Shown: positions 14,543 through 24,218 of the stretch, one piece after another
Numbering within the stretch: the first letter of the stretch is position 1
How the letters are laid out: each line of letters begins with the position of its first letter
Assembly: GCA_001804705.1 (NCBI GenBank)
Contig: MHAY01000059.1
Span: forward strand, 1 to 35,390
Direction of reading: 5' to 3'
DNA: 35,390 bases
Source: Ignavibacteria bacterium RIFOXYC2_FULL_35_21
GTDB lineage: Bacteria > Bacteroidota > Ignavibacteria > Kapaibacteriales > UBA2268
The notes under the pieces: generated by a model
Seen by the model: only the letters and a program-made list of their open reading frames with translations
What the model was told of the DNA's origin: nothing
The model's database searches: none
Translations under genes and position numbers: made by a program

Positions 14543-16738
14543 ATGATGAAAAAAATTTTTTTATATCCATTTTGGCTTAGATTTTGGCATTTGTTTAACG
14601 CTTTACTTTTCTTTGCACTCATAGTTTCAGGACTGAGCCTGCATTATACAGACCCAAAATCTTTCTTCATTCCATTTCGAATATCAATTTTAACACATAA
14701 TATATCAGGGATACTCTTAACATTAAATTATATTTTCTTTTTTATTTTCAACTTTACAAGCGGTAATTATAAATTCTATATACCCAAGGTAAAAGGTTTT
14801 GGCCAAAGAACTTTTACACAATTAAAATACTATATTATTGGAATACTAATCGGAGAGAAACATCCATTTTCAGTAAATGAGAAAAGAAAATTCAATCCGT
14901 TACAGCAAATATCATACATAGTAATAATGTTTGTTTTCCTTCCATTGATTATAGTAACAGGCTGGCTTTTAATGTTTCCCGAGTTAGCACCTGACGAATT
15001 CTTTGGAATGGGAGGCGTATGGCCCATGGCATTGGCTCACGCAATAACAGGATTTATTTTAAGCGTGTTCATGTTTGTCCATATATATTTAGGTACTACA
15101 GGTGATACAATATCAGAGCTTTTCAGGTCAATATTAACCGGCTGGCATTTGCTACATGAAGAAGAACTCAAAGCAGAAAGAGAAGCCGAAAGCAAACCTC
15201 CCATAGAAAAAAAGAATTTGTTTCCTGTGATTTTCTATAATCCTACGACTCTGACCGGCTCACTAATATCAATACTTAGCTCTGTCATTATATTATTTTT
15301 TATCGTAATCGAATTCTTCAGTGAATTTCAAAATCCTTATTTAGGAATTATAACTTATATTGTATTACCAACATTTCTGATTTTAGGTTTATTACTAATT
15401 GCCTTCGGAGCTATAAAGGAAAACAGAAGAATACTATCGCTCGACCTGAAGCAGCGAAAACTACCTGTTATAGACTTAAATAATCCTAAACACCAGGTAG
15501 CAGTATTTGTATTTTCGACAGGAACAATTTTATTAACAGTATTTTCAATATTTGGTGCATTTAAAGCATACGAGTACACTGATTCGGATGAATTTTGCGG
15601 TAAGGTATGCCATGCCGTTATGCAGCCTGAATATACGGCTTATCATGATTCTCCTCACTCGAGGGTAGGCTGTGTAAAATGTCATATAGGGCCCGGAACC
15701 GGATGGTTTGTCAGGTCAAAACTGTCGGGTTCTTATCAGGTATATTCTGTATTATTCAAAAAATATTCAAAACCCATACCTACACCTGTTCACAACTTAC
15801 GCCCTGCACAGCAAACATGCGAACAGTGTCATTGGCCCAAGCATTTTTATAATGAGATGAAAAGGAACTTCGATTTTTTCACCTCGGATGAAAATAATAC
15901 CGAATATAAACTTACAATGTTATTAAGGGTTGGCGGCGGCAGTGTGGAATTCGGCAACCATAGCGGTATCCATTGGGTCATGAATCTGGCAAACGAAATT
16001 ACATACTTGCCTCTGGATGATTCACGAACGGTTATCCCATGGATTAAAGTAAAATCAAAATACACAGGTAAAGAGATAATTTACAGAGATACAAGTTATA
16101 AAGTAACAGGAGAAATGCTCAAACAAGACAAATTGAGAGTAATGGATTGTATTGACTGTCATAACAGGCCCTCGCATGTTTTCTATCAACCTAACAGAAT
16201 GATTAATGCTTATATATCTAACAACCAGATTGACAGAACCATTCCCTACATAAAAAATGTAGGCGTACAGGTGCTGGAAACTTATACCAGGAGCAGGGAA
16301 ACAGCACTTGAGGATATAAGCAAATTTATATGGAACTTTTATAAAAGTAATTATCCTGATATTGCCGTATCTAAAAAAGAACAGCTTGGTAAGCTTATTA
16401 ATTTTCTTCACAAAATTTATATGAGGAATTATTTCCCCTCTATGAAGACAAGCTGGAAAAGCAATCCAAATAATATCGGGCATATGTACAGCCCGGGATG
16501 TTTCAGATGCCATGATGGCAAACATGTATCGGACGAAGGCAGGGTAATAACGAATGACTGCAACGCATGCCATATAATTGCAACACAGCAGCCACCGGGC
16601 CAGGATATGCAGGAATCAAGCACAGGTTTGAAATTCTATCATCCGGGTGGAGAGGAGAAATTAATTAGCGGCCAGCTTTGTTCAAATTGCCATGGTGTCC
16701 GGAAAAAATCGCAGGTGTTTCAGGTAGAGGCAAGATAA
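14543..16738 (+). CDS. cytochrome b fused to NapC/NirT-like multihaem cytochrome c
   Basis: A 731-residue membrane fusion. Residues about 5-200 form a four-helix cytochrome b of the formate dehydrogenase gamma / hydrogenase b type, with likely haem ligands His16, His52, His166 and His180. Further helices lie at about 235-260, 266-290 and 318-340. The C-terminal periplasmic part carries seven c-haem sites. The first is the atypical CGKVCH (Cys352, Cys356, His357; Cx3CH) followed by AVM as in NapC/NirT proteins. Six CxxCH follow: CVKCH, CEQCH, CIDCH, CFRCH, CNACH and CSNCH. Quinol oxidation with transfer to periplasmic cytochromes is the expected role. An AGGGA ribosome site precedes the ATG. 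It is very probably co-transcribed with the gene before it. Confidence 0.9.
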   Translation: MMKKIFLYPFWLRFWHLFNALLFFALIVSGLSLHYTDPKSFFIPFRISILTHNISGILLTLNYIFFFIFNFTSGNYKFYIPKVKGFGQRTFTQLKYYIIGILIGEKHPFSVNEKRKFNPLQQISYIVIMFVFLPLIIVTGWLLMFPELAPDEFFGMGGVWPMALAHAITGFILSVFMFVHIYLGTTGDTISELFRSILTGWHLLHEEELKAEREAESKPPIEKKNLFPVIFYNPTTLTGSLISILSSVIILFFIVIEFFSEFQNPYLGIITYIVLPTFLILGLLLIAFGAIKENRRILSLDLKQRKLPVIDLNNPKHQVAVFVFSTGTILLTVFSIFGAFKAYEYTDSDEFCGKVCHAVMQPEYTAYHDSPHSRVGCVKCHIGPGTGWFVRSKLSGSYQVYSVLFKKYSKPIPTPVHNLRPAQQTCEQCHWPKHFYNEMKRNFDFFTSDENNTEYKLTMLLRVGGGSVEFGNHSGIHWVMNLANEITYLPLDDSRTVIPWIKVKSKYTGKEIIYRDTSYKVTGEMLKQDKLRVMDCIDCHNRPSHVFYQPNRMINAYISNNQIDRTIPYIKNVGVQVLETYTRSRETALEDISKFIWNFYKSNYPDIAVSKKEQLGKLINFLHKIYMRNYFPSMKTSWKSNPNNIGHMYSPGCFRCHDGKHVSDEGRVITNDCNACHIIATQQPPGQDMQESSTGLKFYHPGGEEKLISGQLCSNCHGVRKKSQVFQVEAR

Positions 16739-16969
16739 AATAATTACTAATTAATAATGACCAATTATTGAAATAAATAAAATCTAAATTGCAGGGACAG
16801 AATATTTTCTGCACATTTACAAGAAGTTGATAATGTAGAATGAAAAATGCAAAATGTAAGGGTAAATTATTTCTGCCCAAAAATATATTGAAATAGTTTT
16901 TATAAAATAAATACAATCTCATTAATCTTCCATTAATAAGGAAGAATTCATAGTTAGAATGGAGTAACG

Positions 16970-19804
16970 ATGAGTTTAAAAAGAATTTTGAAGGAAAGTA
17001 AGTTCAATAAAAGAAATTCGCTAATAATTGTAACATCAATAATTTTTGTCTTAACATTATATTTATCCCTGCCATTGACAAGCCAGGAGCAGAATCCGGC
17101 AAATGATGACTGCCTCATGTGTCATAATGACAAGACATTAAAAGTTAAACGGGGTGGAAAAATGATTTCCGCTTTTATAGATGAGAAAACCTATTCAAAA
17201 ACAGTACATGCCAAAGTTCAATGTATCGGATGCCATTCGGATTTAGCTAATAAGGATTTGCCGCATGAGAAGCCAGAGAAAGCTCAATGCGGTTCCTGTC
17301 ACAAAGAAGAGCAAGGTTTATATAATGAATGTTTGCATGGAAAAGCTTATAACAAAGGAGACCACTTAGCTCCCACATGCAATACATGCCATGGTAAACA
17401 TGATATTGTTTCAATCAAAGACAGAAAGTCGCCGGTTTATCCGATGAATGTTCCTAAGCTTTGTGGCAGGTGCCATCGCGAAGGTTCACCTGTTCAGTTG
17501 CAAAGGAATATTCCTGAAAGCCACATATTGGAAAATTATACCGAGTCCATACATGGTGAGGGTTTAATCAAAAAAGGATTGGTAGTCAGTGCAACTTGTG
17601 CCTCCTGCCATTCACCTCACAGGATATTACCACATACTGATCCAAGGTCAACAATAAACCGAAAGAATATTGCTGCTACGTGTACGAAATGCCATGCTGC
17701 AATCGAATATGTACATAAGAAGGTAATCAATGGCAGACTTTGGGAACAAGAAGCGAGAGTTCTACCTGCATGCATAGATTGTCATCAGCCTCATAAGGTA
17801 AGGAAGGTGTTTTATCCCCAGAATCTAGCGGATGAGGGTTGTAAAAAATGCCACGATGAGCGTTCATTAAAAAACGATAAGGGACATTCTATGTTTGTTG
17901 ATGTTCAGGAAATTGGTGAATCCAAACATAATAAAATCGCATGTGCCCAATGTCATGTTGAAGTGAACCCCAATCATTCACGGCCATGTGATGCTATCAC
18001 ACAAAATGTTGACTGTTCATCCTGCCATACGCAGGTCGGCGATGATTATATGAAGAGTTATCATGGACAATTGAATGTAAGAAATAATAAAGATGCTCCA
18101 AACTGCCGTGACTGTCATGGCACTCATAAAGTTTTAGGTAAAAGAGACGAGAAATCACCGATTTTCCCATTGAATATTCCAACATTGTGTTCGAGGTGCC
18201 ATCAGGAAGGAAAGTCAGCAACAAGGTTTTATAAAGGTACAGAACATAAAGTAATTGACCACTATGCTGAAAGCATTCATGGTCAGGGTTTAATTAAAAG
18301 CGGTTTAGTTGTTACTGCGACTTGTACAGACTGTCACACAGCCCATAAAGGATTGCCTTATAAAAATCCTGAGTCGAGCATACATCCCAACAACATTGCA
18401 AAAACATGCGGGACCTGCCATTATGGTGTTCAGGAAGAGTTTAATAAGAGCATACACTCGCCATTCGTATCGAGTGTTGATAAGAAGAAGTTACCTGTTT
18501 GTAATGATTGCCATACAGCTCACACAATCAAGAGGACAGACAAGAATCAATTCAGAATGGAAATTTTAAACACATGTGGAAAATGCCATAAGAAAATATC
18601 TGAAACGTATTTTGATACTTATCATGGCAAAGTTTCAAGATTAGGTTCTACGAAGGCAGCAAAATGCAGTGATTGTCACGGCTCGCACAGCATCTTACCC
18701 GTATCCAATTATAAATCTTCCCTGCACAGGGATAACATAGTTACTACTTGTCAGAAGTGCCATCAGAACGCAAATAAGGGATTCACTAAGTATTTCACCC
18801 ATGCGACTCATCATGACCCAACTAAGTATCCATGGCTGTTCTGGACTTTCTGGGGAATGACATTATTATTACTTGGTACATTTTCACTTTCGTTCCTCCA
18901 TACCCTGATTTGGCTGCCAAGGTCATTCCAGATGAGAAGAGAAATGAAAAAATTTATGCTCGCTCATCCTCATGATGAAACAACGAAACGGTATTCAAGA
19001 TTTTCTCCTCTTGAACGGGCATTGCATGTTACAATGATTGTGAGTTTTCTTAGCCTTGCAGTTACGGGATTAACAGTAAAATTTTCTTATACCGGCTTAG
19101 CAAAGGTTATTGCTTTTATTTTCGGGGGGGTAGAAAATGCAGGAACAGTTCACAGGTTTGCGGCTACAATCCTTTTTGGAATATTTATAATTCATGTGAT
19201 TGATTTATTCAAAAAGAAAAAGAATGAGTTCAAATCATGGAAAGATATGTTGTTTGGACCCTTTACTATGATACCAACAAAAAAGGATTTCAAAGATGTG
19301 ATTGCCTCATTTAAGTGGTATTTGGGCAAAGGCCCACGTCCTCAATATGGACGATGGACATATTGGGAGAAATTCGACTATTTTGCAGTATTTTGGGGAA
19401 TATTTATAATAGGTTCGACCGGTTTGTTCTTATGGTTTCCGGAAATATTTTCTTATGTATTTCCGGGCTGGCTTTTGAATGTAGCAACAATAGTACACAG
19501 TGACGAAGCATTGCTTGCGGCTGGATTTATTTTCACAGTGCATTTCTTTAACACACATTTCAGGCCCGAAAAATTCCCGATGGATACAGTTATATTTTCA
19601 GGACAGATAACAGTTGATGAATTGAAAATGGAAAGGCCTGATGAATATCAGAGAATGAAAATGAGTGGTGAGATTGAAAAAAGACTCTCGACACCATTTT
19701 CACCGAACATACTCAGACTCCTGAAAACATTTGGCTGGGTAGCATTAACCCTTGGTCTGTGTGTTGTTTTATGGATAATCTATTCTATGATATTTGCTTA
19801 TTGA
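16970..19804 (+). CDS. 19-haem cytochrome c fused to C-terminal cytochrome b
   Basis: A 944-residue fusion. A signal anchor (about 17-38) precedes a periplasmic domain with 19 CxxCH motifs, from CLMCH (residue 48) to CQKCH (594). The haem region contains an internal duplication, about residues 134-280 and 375-522. It is recognisable from KSP-x-(Y/F)-P and L-C-x-R-C-H-x-E-G, then (Y/A)ESIHG-x-GLIK-x-GLVV and NIA-x-TC. After residue 620 come membrane helices with conserved histidines (His686, His728, His742, His858) typical of a dihaem cytochrome b. The layout recalls CbcL of Geobacter, a c/b fusion used in Fe(III) respiration, but with more haems. GGAG at 16961-16964 supports the start. A strong terminator follows the gene. 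Confidence 0.92.
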   Translation: MSLKRILKESKFNKRNSLIIVTSIIFVLTLYLSLPLTSQEQNPANDDCLMCHNDKTLKVKRGGKMISAFIDEKTYSKTVHAKVQCIGCHSDLANKDLPHEKPEKAQCGSCHKEEQGLYNECLHGKAYNKGDHLAPTCNTCHGKHDIVSIKDRKSPVYPMNVPKLCGRCHREGSPVQLQRNIPESHILENYTESIHGEGLIKKGLVVSATCASCHSPHRILPHTDPRSTINRKNIAATCTKCHAAIEYVHKKVINGRLWEQEARVLPACIDCHQPHKVRKVFYPQNLADEGCKKCHDERSLKNDKGHSMFVDVQEIGESKHNKIACAQCHVEVNPNHSRPCDAITQNVDCSSCHTQVGDDYMKSYHGQLNVRNNKDAPNCRDCHGTHKVLGKRDEKSPIFPLNIPTLCSRCHQEGKSATRFYKGTEHKVIDHYAESIHGQGLIKSGLVVTATCTDCHTAHKGLPYKNPESSIHPNNIAKTCGTCHYGVQEEFNKSIHSPFVSSVDKKKLPVCNDCHTAHTIKRTDKNQFRMEILNTCGKCHKKISETYFDTYHGKVSRLGSTKAAKCSDCHGSHSILPVSNYKSSLHRDNIVTTCQKCHQNANKGFTKYFTHATHHDPTKYPWLFWTFWGMTLLLLGTFSLSFLHTLIWLPRSFQMRREMKKFMLAHPHDETTKRYSRFSPLERALHVTMIVSFLSLAVTGLTVKFSYTGLAKVIAFIFGGVENAGTVHRFAATILFGIFIIHVIDLFKKKKNEFKSWKDMLFGPFTMIPTKKDFKDVIASFKWYLGKGPRPQYGRWTYWEKFDYFAVFWGIFIIGSTGLFLWFPEIFSYVFPGWLLNVATIVHSDEALLAAGFIFTVHFFNTHFRPEKFPMDTVIFSGQITVDELKMERPDEYQRMKMSGEIEKRLSTPFSPNILRLLKTFGWVALTLGLCVVLWIIYSMIFAY

Positions 19805-19831
19805 TAATTAAAATATTATCTAATAATAAAC

Positions 19832-19870
19832 AAAAAAAACGGCGGTAACCACCGCTTGTTTTTTTTATTT
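19832..19870 (+). terminator. Rho-independent terminator of the cytochrome cluster
   Basis: GCGGT-AACC-ACCGC (19842-19855) is preceded by an A-run (19832-19839) and followed by TTGTTTTTTTT. With A-run and T-run on opposite sides it could also work in the other direction. Confidence 0.88.
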
Positions 19871-19909
19871 ACTGCCGATGGATTTTTTCTTTGTAAGAAA
19901 TTTTTATGC

Positions 19910-19944
19910 AAAAAAAACTCAATGAATCAGTTCAATTCATTGAG
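19910..19944 (-). terminator. Rho-independent terminator of the minus-strand T9SS cargo gene
   Basis: CTCAATGAAT (19918-19927) and ATTCATTGAG (19935-19944) form a perfect 10-bp stem with a 7-base loop. On the minus strand it is followed by eight Ts (19917-19910). It lies 57 bases past the stop codon of the gene at 20001-20840. Confidence 0.85.
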
Positions 19945-20000
19945 TTCGAAATTTTAAAATCAGCTACCAATAAGTTGTAAGAGAAAGAAAAAATAAATAT

Positions 20001-20840
20001 CTAATTTATCTTAATTATTTGTTTTGAAAACACATTTTTTCCGGCAAGTATTACAAGATTATATGCTCCATTATTTAGATTACTTATATTAATGTTAGCA
20101 ATATTATCCATATTCATTGATGAAGAACTAACAATATTACCCAGATTGTTATAAATAAAATAATTTGCATTTCCTGAGTATGGGAGCTCAAAACTAATTA
20201 TATCTGATGCAGGATTGGGGAAAACATCAAAATTCATAAATTCCATATCCTCTACTCCGGAAACTGAGGAACAAAGTATTAAAGCGAGTGTTTTATAATC
20301 CCAATAGCAGGCTAACTTATCAGATTGATTGACTTTAATCAAAGATGCAGACCAAACCATTTGGTTGATATCACCAAAACCAAAGCCGAGACTAAAAGTA
20401 ATAAAAGCTAAAGAATCCTTATTACTATTATAAAATGTTTGAAATTCCTGTGAATTTTTTATTTGAATTGCCAAAGCATCGGAATCCGCAAAATCTTCAT
20501 TAACAACTGGAAAACCGCTGAAATCCCCTGGTATTTCCTGACGTAAGTTAGAAAATTGACTGGCAACTTTATAAATCGTCAATGAAAGACGCATAGTTGT
20601 TGAACCATCTTTTGGTTTACCCGATAGAGTCCATATAGTTGCAGTTCCATTGTCAATATTTAATGTTGTTTGGTCCCCGCCTGTACCCATGGCAGAAGCC
20701 CCGGTAAAATCATAGGTATCAAATTCCCCACTGCTTAAAGCATAATCATAAGCTTCACTTAACTTCATAAATTCAAACTCTTGTGCATAAGAACTCAAGA
20801 ATGAAAGCAAAAAGAACATAGTAATTAATAAATATTTCAT
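20001..20840 (-). CDS. small T9SS-secreted protein
   Basis: A 279-residue protein with a signal peptide ending SYAQ (residue 20). It has a central domain of about 170 residues that I do not recognise. It ends in a T9SS type A sorting domain from about residue 200: FDVFPNPASDIISFELP, then NNGAYNLVILAGKNVFSKQI and a basic end. The central region is rich in Thr, Ser, Asp and Gly and probably all-beta. It should be exported through T9SS. It follows the sigma/anti-sigma/CHAT operon on the same strand, but a 394-bp gap makes it probably a separate unit. AGGGGA lies just before the ATG. Confidence 0.82.
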   Translation of the reverse strand: MKYLLITMFFLLSFLSSYAQEFEFMKLSEAYDYALSSGEFDTYDFTGASAMGTGGDQTTLNIDNGTATIWTLSGKPKDGSTTMRLSLTIYKVASQFSNLRQEIPGDFSGFPVVNEDFADSDALAIQIKNSQEFQTFYNSNKDSLAFITFSLGFGFGDINQMVWSASLIKVNQSDKLACYWDYKTLALILCSSVSGVEDMEFMNFDVFPNPASDIISFELPYSGNANYFIYNNLGNIVSSSSMNMDNIANINISNLNNGAYNLVILAGKNVFSKQIIKIN

Positions 20841-21234
20841 AAATATCCCCTGAAAAAATTGATAAAAAAATTACAAATAATAAATAATCATCAAATAGAA
20901 AGCCTTTTTCTAAAAGACTCAACCTTCAAAAAAAATTTCCAATAAAAGTGTAATAAAGAGACATTTATTGAATTGTCATCAATTTTTTCCTTCAGAAAAA
21001 AAATAAGACAAGAATGACAAGCAATTGATTAATAAAAATATATTAAATAAATAATCAGTACACCAGTAGGGTGTTAATATACTATCAAAATCACTTGATT
21101 AGTCCTTGCTTCCCGTTAAGTTATACATAATTTACGGACACTATAACGGACACTTTTTCAAAATATTAATAAATCACATTTATATTATATAAATATACTA
21201 AAAAAGATTAACTTACAAAATATGGAACTTATGA
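20841..21234. other. AT-rich intergenic region with two spaced 9-mers
   Basis: 394 bp between the CHAT gene and the small T9SS cargo gene. It contains two direct copies of ACGGACACT (21134-21142 and 21146-21154, 12-bp period). A small hairpin, ACACC-AGTAG-GGTGT (21060-21074), is also present. The direct repeat has the size of a regulator-binding site, but its distance from the nearest start is about 300 bases. No gene, TAnnTTTG box or strong terminator was found. Confidence 0.4.
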
Positions 21235-24192
21235 TTAATCCTTCCCTAAAACCACAAAACCACCCCAAAATCTTGGATGACTGTACTTAGGGTCCTTTTT
21301 CATTTTCTTTTGAGCTACTTTCAGAGATGTTTGTGCATTTCCGGTTTTCAGCCAATGAACATAAAATAAGGTCATCAATTTCTGTGTTGCTTCATCATCT
21401 ACTTCCCAAAGACTCATTACAATATTTTTTACACCTGCAACTAGGAATGCCCTTTGCAATCCGAAAACACCTTCGCCATTCATTACATCTCCTAAACCGG
21501 TTTCACAGGCAGAAAGAACAACTAAATCAGTATTATTGAGATTCATATTCATAATTTCATAAGCAGTCAATAAACCATCATCCGTAAATTGGAGTAAGTC
21601 GGGATTTGAGTTATTTTCAAATGATTTTATTATATCATTAGCTCCAGCCATAACCAAACCTGAGCGAAGCAAAGGGTTATTCAGAATTGAATAATCATCT
21701 TCTTTTGCATTCAAATCTTCATCAAAATATCCGTGTGTTGCAATATGCAATACCTTTGGACTTTCTATTTCTTTAATTGTATGTTCAACAGATGAATCTT
21801 TTATAAAAGTTTTCACTTGCCATCCATTAGAAGTAAATTTATTCTCAATTGATTTTACTTCGTTTTCTGTTGCAGGTAATGGATTCCAAAGGTATCCATC
21901 TTTTGTGCGTTTAAGAGAAACACAACTTTTATCATCTTTTTTTTCATTATTTAATACTAATTGATTTTGGCCATCCATTCTAAAATTATAATTTGGATTA
22001 CCGAATAAAATTGCTGTTTTATTTTTCGAATTGTTTTGATTTACTGATTCAGCTAAATCTTTGGTTGATGAAAGAAGATAAATATCCGGTAAATTTTCTT
22101 TATTATTATTTGAATTAAGTGTATTTAGATTGATTTTATTATATATGCCATCAGCAGACAGATAAACTTGATTTATCCCAAAAAATTTTTCTTGAATTTT
22201 ACTCCAATACACATCTCTCAATTCATTTAAAATCCCTGGCTGTTTTTTCAAATATTTTTTATACTCAATGTAATTATTAATTATCGAATCCTGAGGATTC
22301 ATCGCATAAATATATTTTTTATATGAAGCAGATTCAAGTTCATTACCATTCTCAATTAATACATAATCAGGTGATTTCAACCCTTTTTTTATAATCAAAA
22401 CTGCATAGCTTACTGAATCGGTAAATCCCGGTTCCATCACATCCGGTTTGTATTTATTCGGAACTTTTCCAAAATGCCTGAATCTGATTATTTCAACTGC
22501 TGCCTCATTATCTTTAAGTGTGAATTGAATATCTTTCCATGATAAATTTTTACTTTGATTATATTGAAACATCAAAGGACAGCTCAATGATAATTCTCTT
22601 TCTGAATTATTTATACTTTGTTCTAATGTATCAGTATTAATTCTTGAATTGGGATTTTGTGAAGCATGATAAATTTTAGATAATAAATTTGTTTTACGCT
22701 CAAGTTCAATATATTTTCTTTTTGTTTCTTCATCATCTGTACTGCAAATAAAATCGTGAAGATTCTTTGATTTATATAGCAATAATCCTTTGAATGTCAA
22801 GTTATAATTGTATAATTCCTGTAATAATACAGGATTTGTTTTATATCGTATTGATAAAACATACCAGCTAAAGTAATCATAGTCTTTTTTCAAATCTTTA
22901 AGGAATGCAATTCTCTCACTGCTGCTAAGATTAGAAAAAGCATACTGAATCCTCATTAAATCATTTTTAATCACTTTCAGTAACAGGGAATCAGCTTCAT
23001 CAAATCTGTTGAGAGCAATGTAAGATTTTGCTAAATTGAAAGTATATCTGTAATAGAAATAGCTGTTTCTTCCATAAGCTTTTTTTATTAATTCAATTGC
23101 ATTAATGAATAAATTTACAGCTTCATTACAATTCCCAATAATATAACAGAGATTAGCATTGTTAAAATATATAGATGATAATATATAATTCAAATAAGCT
23201 TGATAGCCCTCTTTTACAAACGTAGTCGAATCCCCTTCCTTTGTCAATATTACTTGTTCCATAATCCGATAAGCATTTTGAAATTTATTTTTGGCTTTTT
23301 CATATTCACCTAATCCTGTATAAATTATTCCATATCTTCTTAAATGATTTGCATTTTCTGTATATATACCATAATTCATATTATGAGAAGCAGAGTCGTT
23401 AAATTTTAATGCTTCTTTATAATCCCCTATATCAATGTAAAGTTCAGTAAGAAAATTAAGAGGAGTATATGCTTCTGTTTTCGTTTCATTTTTCAAAAAT
23501 AATTTAAGAAATGCTTTTAAAACTTCAATAGCTTCATTGTAGCGATGATTATAATGATAATATTTACCAAGCCATCTATGTGACCATCCATAACCCCAGT
23601 TGTTTTCACCAAATTTATTTTTAATTAATTCAATGCTTAATTTTAAAACTCGTTCATCGAAAAATACACCATCCACTCTTTCTGCATCAGGTCCCAGCAT
23701 TGGAAGTAAATAAATTAATCTATCAGATATTCCACGAATAGTTGTTTTATTAGAATCTCTCAGTACAAATCCGCTTAATTTATCAAAACCAATTCTTATC
23801 AGTTTATCAACATCTGTATAATTATTTTTCTTTAACTGAATTGCAGCAATCTTAAAGATGCTGTTTGCATATTCTTTGCTGTTTGTAGAATAGATTTTGT
23901 TTTTTAATGAACTGTCAAGAGTTGCATATTGAAGTGCAGTATCATAATTATCGAGTTTTAAATTTATATCAGCTAATATTGCAATTGTTTTTGAATAATT
24001 TGAATCTAAAGTCCCAAATTCAATGTCAGCTTGTTCCAGTGCATTCTCAGCTATTGGAAGGGCAGTAAGATAATCTTCGTTTTGTATATAAGAACCGGCA
24101 CTGTCATATAACGCTTGCCATGTCTGGATGATTGCACCCAGATTTGATAGATTAAATACAAATACAATTGTAATAATAATTACAATTCGCAT
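21235..24192 (-). CDS. exported TPR-CHAT caspase-like protease
   Basis: A 985-residue protein. The first 20 residues (MRIVIIITIVFVFNLSNLG) form a signal peptide or anchor, so the protein should act in the periplasm or on a membrane. Residues about 25-450 are helical TPR-type repeats, for example GDYKEALKFNDSA and GEYEKAKNKFQNAYRI. The C-terminal CHAT domain (about 680-985) has both catalytic residues of the caspase-like clan: His820 in HIATHGYF and Cys896 in LSACETGLG. It ends with the family's HPRFWGGFVVLG. It is the third gene of an operon behind an ECF sigma factor and an anti-sigma candidate, 26 bases after the latter. GAGG precedes the ATG. Type III-E CRISPR Csx29 is a TPR-CHAT protease whose substrate Csx30 restrains a sigma factor, a relevant precedent. 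Confidence 0.92.
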   Translation of the reverse strand: MRIVIIITIVFVFNLSNLGAIIQTWQALYDSAGSYIQNEDYLTALPIAENALEQADIEFGTLDSNYSKTIAILADINLKLDNYDTALQYATLDSSLKNKIYSTNSKEYANSIFKIAAIQLKKNNYTDVDKLIRIGFDKLSGFVLRDSNKTTIRGISDRLIYLLPMLGPDAERVDGVFFDERVLKLSIELIKNKFGENNWGYGWSHRWLGKYYHYNHRYNEAIEVLKAFLKLFLKNETKTEAYTPLNFLTELYIDIGDYKEALKFNDSASHNMNYGIYTENANHLRRYGIIYTGLGEYEKAKNKFQNAYRIMEQVILTKEGDSTTFVKEGYQAYLNYILSSIYFNNANLCYIIGNCNEAVNLFINAIELIKKAYGRNSYFYYRYTFNLAKSYIALNRFDEADSLLLKVIKNDLMRIQYAFSNLSSSERIAFLKDLKKDYDYFSWYVLSIRYKTNPVLLQELYNYNLTFKGLLLYKSKNLHDFICSTDDEETKRKYIELERKTNLLSKIYHASQNPNSRINTDTLEQSINNSERELSLSCPLMFQYNQSKNLSWKDIQFTLKDNEAAVEIIRFRHFGKVPNKYKPDVMEPGFTDSVSYAVLIIKKGLKSPDYVLIENGNELESASYKKYIYAMNPQDSIINNYIEYKKYLKKQPGILNELRDVYWSKIQEKFFGINQVYLSADGIYNKINLNTLNSNNNKENLPDIYLLSSTKDLAESVNQNNSKNKTAILFGNPNYNFRMDGQNQLVLNNEKKDDKSCVSLKRTKDGYLWNPLPATENEVKSIENKFTSNGWQVKTFIKDSSVEHTIKEIESPKVLHIATHGYFDEDLNAKEDDYSILNNPLLRSGLVMAGANDIIKSFENNSNPDLLQFTDDGLLTAYEIMNMNLNNTDLVVLSACETGLGDVMNGEGVFGLQRAFLVAGVKNIVMSLWEVDDEATQKLMTLFYVHWLKTGNAQTSLKVAQKKMKKDPKYSHPRFWGGFVVLGKD

Positions 24193-24218
24193 TATTACCT
24201 CAATAATTATTTAAATGA

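Noticed and set aside
16055-16573. 172-codon minus-strand open frame inside the cytochrome b/c fusion
   Set aside because: It is antisense to CxxCH-bearing coding sequence and has no export signal, domain or ribosome site.
12962-19804. NrfA-type nitrite reductase or another named terminal reductase
   Set aside because: No CxxCK catalytic haem motif or other reductase signature is present; only electron-transfer haem motifs are seen.
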